A DNA stretch of 64,000 nt from Venturia oleaginea. Taxonomy: Eukaryota; Ascomycota; Dothideomycetes; Venturiales; Venturiaceae. A model generated the notes under the pieces. The model had not been told where the DNA came from, did no database searches, and was given only the letters and a program-made list of their open reading frames with translations. Positions 1 through 10,568 of the stretch are shown one piece after another (the stretch's first letter is position 1; every line of letters begins with the position of its first letter). Where the stretch lies: positions 310,001 to 374,000 of the forward strand of contig JABMLP010000031.1 of NCBI GenBank assembly GCA_013176395.1. Direction: 5' to 3'. A program made the translations under genes and the position numbers.

Positions 1-235
1 TGTATTTGGTCGACGCTGAGCACGTCAAAGAAAAACGAATACTCGAATTTAACACGTGGTTGACGCGACCAATTGACTAAATACATAAACAAACAGGACA
101 GGATTTTCAACACGACCTGTATACACATCACCATCTTCCGCTTTTCAGACAGGTCTCTCTTCAGAAATCATCTCAAGTTCTTTCTCGGGGTCAGGATCGA
201 CCGAGTCCCACAGAAATTGTTTGATATCTTCGATA
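1..235. other. Window edge, 3' flank of the HET gene
   Basis: No independent gene is supported here. On the minus strand a reading frame offset by one base from the HET protein stays open from about 240 down to 145 and reads as an acidic, plausible C-terminal tail; see the HET entry. Confidence 0.4.
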
Positions 236-1420
236 TCAAACAAGAGGACAAAGCAGTTCCATATCTGCATTTTTGACGATAGGCTGCTCGAGATATAGCG
301 ATGCTACCATGCGTCGGGAGTTAGGAGGCATAACTCCCATTCGATGTGACAACAGGTGCAAGCCTTTGAAATTGTCTTGGTCGCGTCCTCGGCGAACATC
401 CTCCGGATACTCTAGGCCATCATTCTTCATGACGTCATGTAGGAAGACGAGTTCATTAAGTTTGCCTTCCAATATCCTTTCGAACTTCGACAGGTACTTC
501 GTAACAGCATGGAACAAGGCCGACGGTATTCGGGTATATTCGGCAGAGAACGCCTCAGGACATCTTTGCCTTGCGATGGGCATGAGACCCAGTAAACCAA
601 AGATTTTGTCTTGCGGTAACGAGCAATGTTCACCGGAGAACCTGGACAGAATTTCATGTGTATGTGGTGAAAAATCTTTGAAATATAAAGACCTGATAAT
701 CTTAGTGCTGGGATGTCCCACGATAAACGGATTGCTTGAATGTTGACCGATTCGCAGTCCCAGTTGTTCCCAGGTACAAGCCTCGGTGCCACACAAGATT
801 ATAATTTCTTTTGCAAGCCGTATTTCCTGGACAATCCAGAGCCATTCCCAGTATGTTCTGTCCAGGAAGTAGAGTGCGGCGCGGCGGACAAAGTTCGAGC
901 CATCATCTTCGTCGCTTGTACCAGGAGGCGAGGATGATGGGTAGGAGAGTTCCGACCCATAGCCTAACTTCAACCACTTGAAGTAGGTCGGACCCCAGCT
1001 CTCATCTCCCTCTCCTATCCAAGCCACGACTAGATCGGCTTGTTGAAAGATGGCCCCCATGAGATTGACTTGATGTGCCTTTTCTTTTCCATCTTTTTGA
1101 TTAATACATATGGCGTCTATGTAATAACGGCTGCAACAAGTGCCCCGAAAGCCTCTTCCACCGATGACCTGTCTATTCAATGCGCGAAGAGCCAACCATA
1201 GATTCTCGCGCACCATGATCTTTTCACCACCAACCGTGACCTCGTGTTGAGGATGCTCAGCACCCCAAACATACGACAGCGCAATATAAGGATCGCTACT
1301 TTCGAGTCGCTCCACACGGTGAAAGATACAAGAGACTGAGCCAGCATCGTACTTCAATATCTCGATCAACCTTATTGATCGTGAACTCTGAAGCAGTGGT
1401 GTATAATGTATGGATCCCAT
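236..1420 (-). CDS. HET-domain (heterokaryon incompatibility) protein
   Basis: Single-exon gene of about 394 residues. The N-terminal half carries the HET domain hallmarks: an IRLIEIL opening, IALSYVWG around residue 45, YIDAICINQ around residue 105, and QVNLMGAIFQQADLVVAWIGEG shortly after. HET proteins trigger programmed cell death on fusion of unlike strains or act as innate-immunity-like switches; the partner cannot be told from sequence. The open frame extends upstream to 1657, but I chose the ATG at 1420 (an adjacent ATG lies at 1423) because family similarity begins just after it. The protein ends abruptly at CPLV; the frame one base over continues with about 33 plausible residues, so a small frameshift near 240 is possible. 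Family identity is sure, the 3' end is not. Confidence 0.85.
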   Translation of the reverse strand: MGSIHYTPLLQSSRSIRLIEILKYDAGSVSCIFHRVERLESSDPYIALSYVWGAEHPQHEVTVGGEKIMVRENLWLALRALNRQVIGGRGFRGTCCSRYYIDAICINQKDGKEKAHQVNLMGAIFQQADLVVAWIGEGDESWGPTYFKWLKLGYGSELSYPSSSPPGTSDEDDGSNFVRRAALYFLDRTYWEWLWIVQEIRLAKEIIILCGTEACTWEQLGLRIGQHSSNPFIVGHPSTKIIRSLYFKDFSPHTHEILSRFSGEHCSLPQDKIFGLLGLMPIARQRCPEAFSAEYTRIPSALFHAVTKYLSKFERILEGKLNELVFLHDVMKNDGLEYPEDVRRGRDQDNFKGLHLLSHRMGVMPPNSRRMVASLYLEQPIVKNADMELLCPLV

Positions 1421-2274
1421 CATGGTTTGCAAGAAAGGCCGCAAGCGTGTTTGTGTACGTGATACGTAGAGAACCGAGATTTGGATAAAGGAGGAGGTAG
1501 GGAGTGTTGTGTTCACTATGGAGTACGCAATCAGGAGCGCCCATTCCGGAAATATGGCAATGTCAGTCTTTTCGTAGAAGGTAAGCAGGAGCGGGGTGGG
1601 GAAGTTTGTCGCCTGTAAGATAGGGTGCTGTTTACCATGCTCGGCATATCTTCCCAAAGCATAACAGCACGAAGGGTATCGACCTCTGGGACCGAGAACG
1701 TGAGTTCATCGATATACAAGTTGTGAGAATGTGTATGTCGAGGAGTTTGTCATTGTGATACGAGGGAAACGGGGGTTTTAGGTGGTATACGTTTGTAGGT
1801 AGATGGATATATTGTATTAAGACTGAGGTATTCAAGACGTCATTAGAGACTAGACATGAAGTTGCTGTATCATCTTCGTGGCCAGGTATTGAGCCACAAA
1901 GACAGTGGGCTGTCTCGGATGTGTTGCTTATGTAGATCTCAGAATGCAATAGCGAACAATTGAGAATGGAGCCTGAGGCGTCAGTCCTACAACAGCTTCG
2001 AACGCGACGCACGAGCTCCTTTTGTCCAACAACCATTAAAACAGACACAGGGATTGAAAAGATTCATTCACGTATGGCATACGATACTGGTAGCCTCCAT
2101 TTGAGAAGCGAGAGTCCTCGATATGGCTGGCAAGTTAAGCGCTTCGGGAGATAGATCCAGAGCTGAATGGGAACATGGAGATATATCTAGCTATGTTCTT
2201 GGTATATGTACCCTTTATTCTTATGCACGTCTACTCATATCAAGTGGTTTGTATTGAGAAACCTACTTCTCAAT
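1421..2274. other. Intergenic, promoter side of the HET gene
   Basis: Lies upstream of the HET start and downstream of the hydrolase stop. Only short unrelated open frames are present and no repeat was seen. Confidence 0.5.
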
Positions 2275-3711
2275 CTAAGCTGACTTATTAGCTAGATAAT
2301 CATCAAAGTTCAAAACAGAACGCCCAAGCACGAGACAAGACTCAGCACAGTCCTCCTTGCTCGTCCATTCTTTTGGGTTATGCGAAACCCCGTCCTTTGC
2401 CCTCGCAAAAACCATGGCTGTTGGTACCAAAGTGGTAGTCATGGTGGAGTCATGGCCTGTGCCAGTCCGTGACGCGATACCATTATCACCGCACGCGGCT
2501 TTTACGCAAGCAACAGCTTCTGGCCAGAAATCACCCGGTGGAAGATATACATCCCGCTTGATGGTTGGCTCTAAGCCGTGAAGAGAGGCAATGCTTTCGA
2601 TTCTCTTCTCAATTTCATTACCCATCGCTTCAAGACCTTCGGCTTTCCAATGCATCATGGTGAAGACCACTTTGGTGCTGGACTGGATGTTGCAAGCACC
2701 CCAAGGCCTGGAGTGAATTCCAGTCACCGTGGAAGCGCCAGCATTCTCATACGAGACTTTCTCCAGCTCGGTGATTAGCTTCGACGCACCGAGGAGGGCG
2801 TCTTTGCGTCCGTACATCGGATACGTGTTCGCATGTCCATCTTCTCCTTGGAAATGCACCGTGTCTGGATTGCGGATCCTGTCAGCAAACTTCACACCAA
2901 ACCGTGGAGTCAAACTTACACCAACTCATACCCTGCCATCCTTCAACCCAACCGACAGGCTTTCCTGCTTTCTCCAAAGTTGTCGATTGCTCAACGTGAA
3001 TCTCGAAATGTGCAGAGATTGGAAATTCTTCGAAAGTATTTGGGCCATCTCCAACATATCCGATACGAGCCAACTCGCCTCCCATGGTCTTCTCAGAAGC
3101 ATCATTCGAAGCAGAAGCTTGCGCAGCCTCTACAGTCGATTGTCCGGCATACACAAGCGATGAGCCAAGTAGCGGGAAGAAACGGGCGCCTTCCTCATTT
3201 GTCCAGTTGATCACAACAATCGGTGCCTTGGTCTTGATGCCCTGTTCCTTCAAACTTCGAGCAACTTCCAGAGCCCCAATTACGCCCAAAGGACCATCGA
3301 ATTTCCCACCGGTGGCGACAGTGTCCATGTGCGACCCGATCGCAATTGGAGGAATGCTGTTGTCGAGCCCACGAATCAATCCGAACTGTGTACCAGTGGC
3401 ATTGACCTTGTACTCGGCGCCCAATGCGAGCATCTGCTCCTTGACCCAATCTCTGGCCAACTTGTCATTGTCGTCAGCACAAAGACGTGTCACACCTCCA
3501 GGTGATGGGGCGCTGAACTTGGCAGTCTCGTGGATATCGTTCCTGAAGAATATTAGTGATTTCTTCCTCTTGTGTTACTCTTTGAGAACGCTCACCAGAG
3601 TCTGTCTCCATTAATCTTGAGCTTTGCAGCCAATGGAGCATTTTTGGTCACTGTCGCATATGATTTTCTGGTCACAAATCTCGACGACAATGGAGCAATA
3701 CGACGAAGCAT
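2275..3711 (-). CDS. M20-family N-carbamoyl amino acid / ureido hydrolase
   Basis: Three exons: 3711-3596, 3542-2920 and 2864-2275, giving 442 residues. The introns (53 and 55 bp) have GTGAGC/CAG and GTAAGT/CAG ends and keep phase. The protein belongs to the amidase/hydantoinase/carbamoylase branch of the M20 metallopeptidases: a GSHMDTV metal-binding motif, then GKFDGPLGV, TNEEGARF, HFEIHVEQ, and GEDGHANTYPM in the dimerisation lid. Such enzymes hydrolyse N-carbamoyl amino acids, beta-ureidopropionate or allantoate with release of CO2 and ammonia, using two divalent metals. The N-terminus is basic and hydroxylated with no acids, which hints at mitochondrial import. It is transcribed away from a urea transporter, which supports a role in ureide nitrogen salvage. 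The exact substrate cannot be assigned. Confidence 0.9.
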
Positions 3712-5153
3712 AGTTTGAGACAACATATTGTCATAAGCTTAAGGGCTAAACGGACTGGCTGGAGTGCAGTTAAATCGATAGGGCCTTCGCTTTCATAAGC
3801 TCTACATCTCCGCATTCTTGCGACGAGTCGGCAATTGCCTCCAGCAGATCACGGCTCGGTATCAACATTCAATATCTCGACGCTGCACCAACTACATGTC
3901 GCCGATCAGACTGTAAGCAAATGTTGTTGCGAGAAACCAAGACCCCAAATCCGAATGCTGCATCAATTCGTATCAACGCGCTCATCTCCGCCATTTTAAT
4001 CTAGTATGACACTCTCCTTGCGCGTTCCTCCACAAGATCTGCTCTAGGTAGGTTTATTTGCCAGTGCGCGCCCAAGGCCCTCCGCCGAAAGACCTTGCAG
4101 GAGTTTTTTTGGTTCATCCTTTATCTGGTCCCAGCTTTTTTAATGATTTCGTAGCGTAGACTACAGTATCTTGCCAACTAAATTTGGTCAGCATTCTGAC
4201 ATTGCCCTCCTAAGCTCCAACGAACCATTATCATTTATGGAGCCCCTAGCGCCGATAGCAAGGCTTTTCAAGTGGAGCCAACGCAACTTCATCACCACGA
4301 AGAATGATTCACAAGTAATATTCTCTCTTTGGTGTCTTGAAATCGCAATCACGAACACGCAATTATGACGGCTATCAATATGTCACTCCTTATCGTTTGC
4401 CATGTCGATCAGTGGATCTCTGCTTATACCTAGATAGGCAACTCATGGCCAGATACTAACCAAACACTCACTATTTGACCAGCTATCTTATGTTGGTGAT
4501 ATGCTCGCTCTCAAATATCAAACGCGAGAGGTATGTATGGGACGATGGACGATGCACATGTCAGCGCGTCAGAATCAATTGCTTTCTAATCTTCACATTC
4601 ACTCGCAAAAGGCCCGAGGAGCATAACATCGAAGCAGGGCAGAATGCAGTGATATTGTGCCGAAGCAACCCCGATGGTAGTTTTGAAGGCACTCAACTTG
4701 TCGTTCATATGCTCTGTTCCACACAGTGCGAAGAGCGTCAAGCGAGACCCGCTGATCCACGTGGTATCTTGCCCGCAAGCTACCGAGTCCATGGATCATC
4801 CCGCCTTATCAGTAGCCTTGTCGATTTTCTTTTTCGTGCCTCGATAAATCTTAATTGCATCTGTCTGCAACCAATCGAGAATTCGCATCCCGTTCATCAG
4901 GTCCAACGTCGCCACTATTTCTTGGGCCGCGAGTGTGCCGCATGTCCAGTACCTAGCGATCCCGGTATCCACCTGTATCAGACTGAAGAGTATGCAATCG
5001 GGCGCACTGATACGGGTAGCAATCATCGAAGAAGTCCTTGACATGGCAATATTGTTTATACAAACGCGATACCCAGATTGGCATTTCAACGTTCCTTGAT
5101 CTTTTCTGGTTGAGAATTGGACTTACGTTCTCTTTGACAAGTGCCCTTTCGAG
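3712..5153. other. Divergent intergenic region between hydrolase and urea transporter
   Basis: No recognisable gene. Frames of 188 codons on plus (4475-5041) and about 97 on minus (4796-5089) have no family signature. The stretch holds the shared regulatory region of the two flanking genes. Confidence 0.55.
3776..4811. promoter_or_regulatory. Cluster of HGATAR (GATA-factor) motifs
   Basis: Nine HGATAR hexamers on either strand: 3776 CGATAG, 4121 TTATCT, 4228 TTATCA, 4253 CGATAG, 4372 CTATCA, 4390 TTATCG, 4432 AGATAG, 4483 CTATCT and 4806 TTATCA. About four would be expected by chance in the interval between the genes. HGATAR is the known site for AreA/Nit2 nitrogen-derepression factors, and both flanking genes handle ureido nitrogen. 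Function is inferred. Confidence 0.4.
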
Positions 5154-7504
5154 ATGTCTACGACCTCACCTGCACCTGTTCTGCCACAAGGCGCCGGCTA
5201 TGGCGTCGTGGTGGGCATTGGATTCTTCTTCGCCATTTTGATGGCTGGAATTTCCGCACTTCAGGTATGTCTCGTTGAAATGTTCGCTCGAGGTTGATCA
5301 CTAATTTTGTTCTAGAACAAATATACGCGATATGATACCAAAACTAGCGAAGAATTCAATACGGCTAGTAGAAGTGTGAAGGCGGGACTCATTGCCAGTG
5401 GTGTAGTCTCAGCGTGGACATGGGCCGCAACACTCCTCCAGAGTTCAACAGTTGCCTACAACTACGGTATCTCAGGACCATTCTGGTGTACGTAGATTAT
5501 CATTCTGCCGAGGGGGCGATACTAACGGTTGTACTGTAGATGCCGCAGGCGCGACGGTTCAGATTTTCATGTTCTCCATCCTTGCCTGCAAGGTTAAGGA
5601 AAATGCACCTCGATGCCATACTTTCTTGGAGATTGTGTATCACCGATATGGTACTGTGACGCATATCATCTTCATCTTCTTTGCGCTAGCAACGAACATT
5701 CTTGTTGCGAGTCAACTCTTGCTGGGTGGAAGTGCGGTTGTAACTGCGTTGACGGGAATGAACGTTTTCGCGGCTATTTGGTTGATCCCGCTTGGTGTTG
5801 CTGTTTATGTTGTTCTTGGTGGGCTGAGAGCGACATTTCTCTGTAAGTCGACTGTCTTTACTATAACGTCCAGAAGCCGCCGCATGATGGGGCTGGAAAC
5901 GGCAATTTTCAAGGGCAACCACTAATTGAGCTTAGGCGACTACTCCCACACTATTATTGTCATGATCATCATTCTCTACTTCATGTTCAACGTCTATGCC
6001 ACGAATGAAGTGATTGGCTCTCCAGCTCAGATGTTCGAGCTTCTGAAAGAAGCAGCAGTCAAACGTCCCGTGGCAGGGAATCAGGACGGCTCTTATCTCA
6101 CCATGAAGTCCAATTTTGGTCTCATATTCGGGGTTATCCAGCTCTGCAGTGGGATGGGAACCGTGTTTTTGGACCAAGGATACTGGCAACGAGCTATTGC
6201 AAGTCGTCCTAGCACAGCCGTCAAGGCTTACATTCTCGGAGGTATGGACTCCGTCTTTTTGTGATTTTGCCTACACATAGCTCACAAGATCTACAGGGTT
6301 TGCTTGGTTTGCGATTCCATTCGGCTTCGCCTCGACTCTTGGACTCGCCGCAGTGGCGCTCACGGACAACCCTAAATTCCCAACCTATCCAAACCCCATG
6401 ACCGCCAGCCAAATTTCTTCCGGTCTCTCAGCACCGTTCGGCGCGGCAGCTCTCCTCGGTAAGAACGGTGCCATCGCTCTGTTGCTCACTCTCTTTATGG
6501 CTGTCACCTCATCTTCCAGTTCCGAACTGATCGCCGTCTCCTCAATCTTGACCTTCGACATTTACAAAACCTACGTCAAACCGAAAGCCACTCCCGAAGA
6601 GCTAATCATGGTTTCCCACGTCATGATCTGTGTGTTCGCTGCCATCATGGCCGGATTCGCATGTATCTGGCAAGCTGTAGGCATCGATCTTGGTTGGCTT
6701 TTCTTGGTGATGGGTCTCATCATAGGCGGTGCCGTCTTCCCAGCCGCCTTCACAATCACTTGGAAGGGTCAGACCAAGGCGGGGGCAATATCCGGATGTA
6801 TCGTTGGACTCATCGCCGGTATCGCAGCTTGGCTCGCTGAAGCAAAGGTCTATTATGGAGAACTCACCGTCGCATCAACAGGCGCTTCATATCCAACACT
6901 CGCCGGCAACATGGCAGCCCTCTTCACCGGTCTCATCGTCACGGTTACTGTCTCCTGCATCAAACCCGACAATTTTGATTGGGAAGTCACCCGCGCCATC
7001 AACGTGAAATCAGCGCCCGGAACACCAGCAGGCGAACTCATCGACGGTGTCCCCGCACACTCTGAAACCTCTTCTACAACCGGCAAAGTAATAATTGACG
7101 ATGAGAAGAAAGGTCTTCCCCCAATGACACCGACACCACACCAACCACCCCCCTCCGAAAAACGCGTCACCCACGATACCCTCCCAACAGTCATCCACGA
7201 AGACAAGGAAATGGCCCAAGATAGCGCCTACCTCGATAATCCCAAAGCCCTCCGCCGCGCCTTTATCCTCGCCGTCATCTCCTCGGTTCTCCTCTCTTTC
7301 ATCATGTGTTTCCTCATTCCTATACCCATGTTTTTGAGCCACTATATTTATTCCAAGGGCTTCTTTGAGTTTTATGTCGTTGTCAGTTTTATTTGGGTCT
7401 TCGCAGCCCTTTTTATCTGCGGGATATTGCCCGTTTGGGAGACGAGAGAGTTTTGGGGGGATCTGTTTAGGGAGGTTTTTAGGAAGGGGGAGAAGGGGAG
7501 GTGA
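5154..7504 (+). CDS. Urea active transporter (DUR3-like sodium:solute symporter family)
   Basis: Five exons: 5154-5264, 5316-5487, 5540-5842, 5936-6241 and 6297-7504. All introns are GT-AG, phases agree, and the product is 699 residues, the usual DUR3 length. It begins with [14 protein letters not shown], typical of fungal urea transporters, and continues with [39 protein letters not shown], and a long run of about 15 hydrophobic helices ending in [12 protein letters not shown]. Dur3 proteins take up urea (and often polyamines) across the plasma membrane, coupled to ions, and are normally under nitrogen control. A hydrophilic loop of about 90 residues precedes the last two helices. The divergent hydrolase suggests a small ureide unit. 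Confidence 0.93.
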
Positions 7505-7544
7505 GGGATGCGTGAGTTGGAGTTTGGGGTGGTGGGGTTGAGAA

Positions 7545-7562
7545 GGGGGGGGGGGGGGGGGG
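7545..7562. repeat. Homopolymer run of 18 G
   Basis: An uninterrupted G18 lies 40 bp after the urea transporter stop, at the end of a G-rich 3' segment. It could form a quadruplex in the transcript or be of uncertain length in the assembly. Confidence 0.8.
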
Positions 7563-8272
7563 AAGGTATTGATATCCTTTTAGATTTTAGATGAGAGGAA
7601 TACTTGGATTTTATATATTACGGGAAAACGGGTTATTCGAATGCTTCCTCCGTGATTGAGATGTGGAATTATATATCTCTCTACTCTATACTAAGGTTCT
7701 ATTAGGTCGTATAGTACAGTACTACTCTCACCAACGCCCCTTGTCGCCGTCTAGATCTTATTTAACGTCTCTCTATCCTTCCCACCTGACAACCTCCACC
7801 TCCAGCTCTACCCCTATATAATATCACCTAATTATCACATCACCCATCCTTCCCACTCTCCCATCACCCTCAACGAATTCAAATCTAAACCGAACCCTCT
7901 GCCGACAAAGAAGCTGACTCCGACCATGCCCTGATCATATCGTTGGTGTACTTTGTATCCATTCAGCAGATGTTGAAGACAAAGGACTAATTTGTGCTCT
8001 ACAAAAGATGGGTTCAATGAACATAGGCCGGTATGAAGCAAGACATCGAAGGACCTCGGTCGGGAAGACAGTATTACGTACAGTGGAGTGAGCCGAATAG
8101 TCTCGAGATGAATATCCATATTAATCTCCGCGAGAGGATTGGCAGGGGTCCGATTCATTCGCCACCGACTCCATGTAGGCGTGGATTTGGTAGGCTCCAT
8201 TCGAGATACGATTAGATATCTTTGGGACAATGGTACTGAGGTTTTGAGCGAGGGCTTGAAGCTCGCTACCAA
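7563..8272. other. Intergenic
   Basis: No gene is supported. A 145-codon minus frame (7835-8272) has no family signature. If the permease pseudogene downstream ever had its first helices here, they are no longer recognisable. Confidence 0.45.
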
Positions 8273-9905
8273 ATGTCAGCAGACTATGTTCCTATTGTGA
8301 ACGATTCGCTGTTTAGGCAGCGTGTGGAAGGGTCATGGAGTGGCAGGGAACCAGCAAGTGAGCTCTTTGGTTATGTTGGCGCCTTCCTGACGGTGGTGTT
8401 TGCGTATACAGGATTCGATCAACCCACTCATATGAGCCGGAAGGTCTCAATGTTATTGGCAGGCGCTGACTCTATTAGTTTCTCGGCGAAATTGCCACAC
8501 CTCGAAAGATGTTCCCTCGGGGCACGAGCATTGGTGTCGCTATTGTTGTCGTCTTGTATATGTTGGTCAACGTCGCTTACTTGAGAGCTGGGACTTGGGA
8601 TACAGGACTTCTCTAACGTGCCGAAAGATGATTGTTGTCCCAAAGGAACTCCAGCTGACGAGCGTGGATGGAGTTGCCAGCGAGTTCTTCAAGGCCACAC
8701 TAAACCATGTCGGCTCAGGAAAGACGGAACCAACACGGATTTTGTCTGCATTTATGGCTATGTCCAGCTTCGGGAATACTACGGTGATGACGTTGTTGCT
8801 GCGCGAGGTCAGTCTCTATCCCCTGTATAGTGAGATAAAATCCAGGCATTTCCACACTCCGTACTCACGTGCTCTACCATGTTAACAAATCCTGCAGTAA
8901 AGCAAGAAATAGCCAAAGAAGGTGTCCTCCCCTTCGCTAGATTCTCCGTCCAAAGCAAAAACCTCTCCCTCGGCCGCCTCCCCTTCCACATCCAACGAAA
9001 AGAAACATCATTTGCAAGCAAACACCTCCACTTCCTTCTGAAACAAAGCTCGATGTATCTGAAGTGGAACAACACAAAGTATGAATTCAATGAGTGACTG
9101 CATAACCCTCGAACTGAGTGGAAAATGAGGGCTATCTATACAAAGAGAGTGTACTGACGTAGGTTCTGAAACCGCAGAGATACCGAGCAAATAAGAGTGA
9201 GAACAAACAGGTTTGAAACGACTTTGAAACCGTTGGTGTTACCACCATATTGCAACACGATGGCCCCATCAGAACACACACAAGAAGCACCATTCGGAGC
9301 CCTCCTTCTCCACTGGTCCTTCACAATCATCATGCTCCTCGCCACAATCAGCCTCAAACCAGCAGACGCATACAGCCTCCTAGTAACCATGTATTCCTAT
9401 GCCGTCGTCTACTTCTTCAGCGCCCTCCTAGGAGCAGCATCAGCATACTAAAACTCCGCCTCAGCCCCACCAAAAATGGCGCAAAAACCCCCCCGCAAAC
9501 CCATCCTTAAGCATAACCTCTGCAATCATATTCCTAATAGGAAGTGCTTTCTCCATCATCGCCTCTGGGTTCCCCCAACCGGCACCTTCCTAGCGGAACT
9601 CAATTTCCCCTGGTTCATGACTTCTACCACCGATTTTGGTATTCTTGGTCTTGGGGTGCTTTGGTATATGGGCTTTATATTGTATGAGGGGAGGAGAGCG
9701 CGGAAGGAGAGGTTGGAAATTCCAGGTTAGGAAGGTGCCGGAGTTTGATAGAGGAGAGGGGGATTATGGGTTGCCGGTGTAGATTCATGAGACGGTTTAT
9801 ATGGCGTGGGCGGCTAAGGAGGCGAGGGAGATGGTTGATGAGGTGGGGAGTCGGAGTTCTTGTGAGAGTTTTGAGGTGGCTGGGGTGTTTGTGTTGTTGT
9901 GTTGA
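8273..9905 (+). pseudogene. Degraded amino-acid permease (APC superfamily)
   Basis: Fragments of one fungal amino-acid permease appear in order but in shifting frames. ELFGYVGAFLTVVFAYTGFDQP is followed by a probable intron (8443-8477), then FLGEIATPRKMFPRGTSIG and VLYMLVNVAYL in the next piece. VVPKELQLTSVDGVASEFF, VGSGKTEPTRILSAFMA and, across a one-base slip and an intron, VKQEIAKEGVLPFARF follow. The last helices (FGALLLHWSFTIIMLLAT and beyond) and a tail resembling RKVPEFDRGEGDYGLPVQ close it. At least four frameshifts are needed and stops interrupt it near 8584, 8616, 9448 and 9590. The N-terminal helices are missing. It cannot make a working transporter. Confidence 0.82.
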
Positions 9906-10568
9906 GGAGGTGAGGTGAGGTCGGAAAGATGGGTTTGGTGGATGGGCGGTCGTTGTCGTGCCGTGTCATGCCATATCGTGTCATGTCGTGTCAGGTAATA
10001 CCATGTCATGTCATGTCATGCCATAGGTATAATAAACAACTCTTAATTGATTAATAGAATCCAGCTGCATCCCAGATGCTCTATCAGTTCCGCATGGTAC
10101 CTATATATAGCTTAATTGGAGTCCTATTCACTCCTTCATGATTCCCAGTTGACTTACAAATGTCTTCATACCACCGTCCACATCTCCTCTATACTCTATG
10201 TCTTTGCTGCTGCATGTCATGTGGCACCTCCCCGAAACGAAGGCATGAGGTTACTCGGTCGACATGGTGGCCAGACGTACAATACGACGTTGTTCAAACG
10301 ATTGGATCAAGACCCCAATATGCTAAGAAGCAAGAGATATTCGGCTCTTGGTTAAACTGTTTGACCAACCTTTTATTACACGTCTTGCTCCATCAAAAAG
10401 GTGGTAATGCGGGTTCGGCTCGTTTGTGCCTTCTATAGCGTACCTTCATCCGGGTGCCTCGACCTTTTCATTCCCCAGAACCACAACTTCTTTCGCAGCC
10501 TGGATCGCTTGTCTATTTCTCTCTTCGGAACCGACTTCCTGAATGACATTTCCTTGCGTTTCCATACG
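9906..10568. other. Intergenic with degenerate CATGT repeats
   Basis: From about 9950 to 10025 the sequence is a degenerate pentamer repeat (variants of CATGT/CGTGT). Nothing else is recognisable; short frames at 10116-10440 have no support. Confidence 0.5.

Noticed and set aside
1421..1657. N-terminal extension of the HET frame
   Set aside because: Open, but without family similarity; the HET domain begins just after the ATG at 1420.
4475..5041. 188-codon plus frame upstream of the urea transporter
   Set aside because: No domain, odd composition, and the opposite strand is also open; promoter region is the better reading.
7835..8272. 145-codon minus frame
   Set aside because: No recognisable domain and it abuts a pseudogene; likely chance.
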